A stretch of 64,000 nt of DNA, from positions 55,051 through 119,050 of the forward strand of contig JAQCHZ010000008.1 in NCBI GenBank assembly GCA_027618835.1, given 5' to 3'. The translations under genes and the position numbers were made by a program. This document shows positions 63,984 to 64,000 of the stretch, one piece after another. The notes beneath the pieces are model-generated. The model was not told the DNA's origin. It made no database searches and was given only the letters and a program-made list of their open reading frames with translations. The DNA is from Chloroflexota bacterium. Its GTDB lineage: Bacteria; Chloroflexota; Dehalococcoidia; Lucifugimonadales; Lucifugimonadaceae. Position 1 is the stretch's first letter. Each line of letters opens with the position of its first letter.

Positions 63984-64000
63984 ATGTCTTCAGCGACAGA
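63984..64000 (+). CDS. Possible gene start at the window edge
   Basis: ATGTCTTCAGCGACAGA follows AAGGGGGCGTCTAC, a fair ribosome-binding site. Only five codons are visible, so no product can be named. Confidence 0.25.

Overview
The window is a moderate-GC, gene-dense bacterial chromosome segment. My best guess is a SAR202-like or other Dehalococcoidia-type Chloroflexota. This rests on gene content and style: many diverse catabolic paralogues (enolase superfamily, phytanoyl-CoA dioxygenase, SDR, RraA, HpcH/HpaI, Ldh2, NHL propellers), glycine-rich RRM proteins, an ftsZ with no ftsA or ftsQ beside it, a Gram-positive-type LexA box (GAAC-N4-GTTC) and many short intergenic palindromes. No 16S rRNA is present, so the assignment is inference.

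Layout. 1-6250: partial pyruvate kinase, a coiled-coil zinc-ribbon protein followed by a recombinase-like protein with altered catalytic residues, a pirin, RRM protein copy 1, a tRNA-Pro 3'-end fragment, and the RNase P RNA gene. 6400-16250: catabolic and redox genes (NHL propeller, haloacid dehalogenase-like, Ldh2 dehydrogenase, a nonsense-interrupted FAD oxidoreductase, three SDR/epimerase genes) and two tandem Eis-type acetyltransferases. 16400-29100: ftsZ, a ThDP enzyme, an esterase, a small kinase, a broken MFS transporter, an enolase-superfamily/PhyH/NHL group, an ankyrin protein, a DUF1643 protein and a CDGSH protein split by a stop codon. 29300-35000: an SOS mutagenesis cassette on the minus strand (imuB, DUF6504, dnaE2) with a LexA-type operator upstream; dispersed repeats have entered two of its three reading frames. 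35100-38800: a decayed hydrolase, a 27-residue membrane peptide, proS and RRM copy 2. 38900-44050: nusA-ylxR-infB-rbfA-truB, without rimP. 44200-49150: an antiporter, a flavoprotein, msrA, an AKR-like protein, two truncated convergent genes and tRNA-Arg(CCG). 49400-55930: addB-addA. 56000-64000: paired SDRs, Nudix plus M20 peptidase, RraA, an MBL-fold protein, HpcH aldolase, then a decayed HAD/enolase operon that stops at a tRNA-Lys 3' half.

Three themes stand out. First, several genes carry in-frame stops or frameshifts using all three stop codons, which points to real gene decay rather than recoding. Second, families of short palindromic repeats are spread through the window; some lie inside reading frames or supply a ribosome-binding site. 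Third, the two RRM genes share not only protein sequence but also conserved 5' leader blocks, an identical 3' hairpin and UUCG-capped terminators, which suggests a common post-transcriptional circuit.

Nothing here is a proven new system. The best candidates for follow-up are the RRM regulon, the recombinase-like/zinc-ribbon pair, the repeat-modified ImuB/DUF6504 cassette, and the 27-residue membrane peptide.
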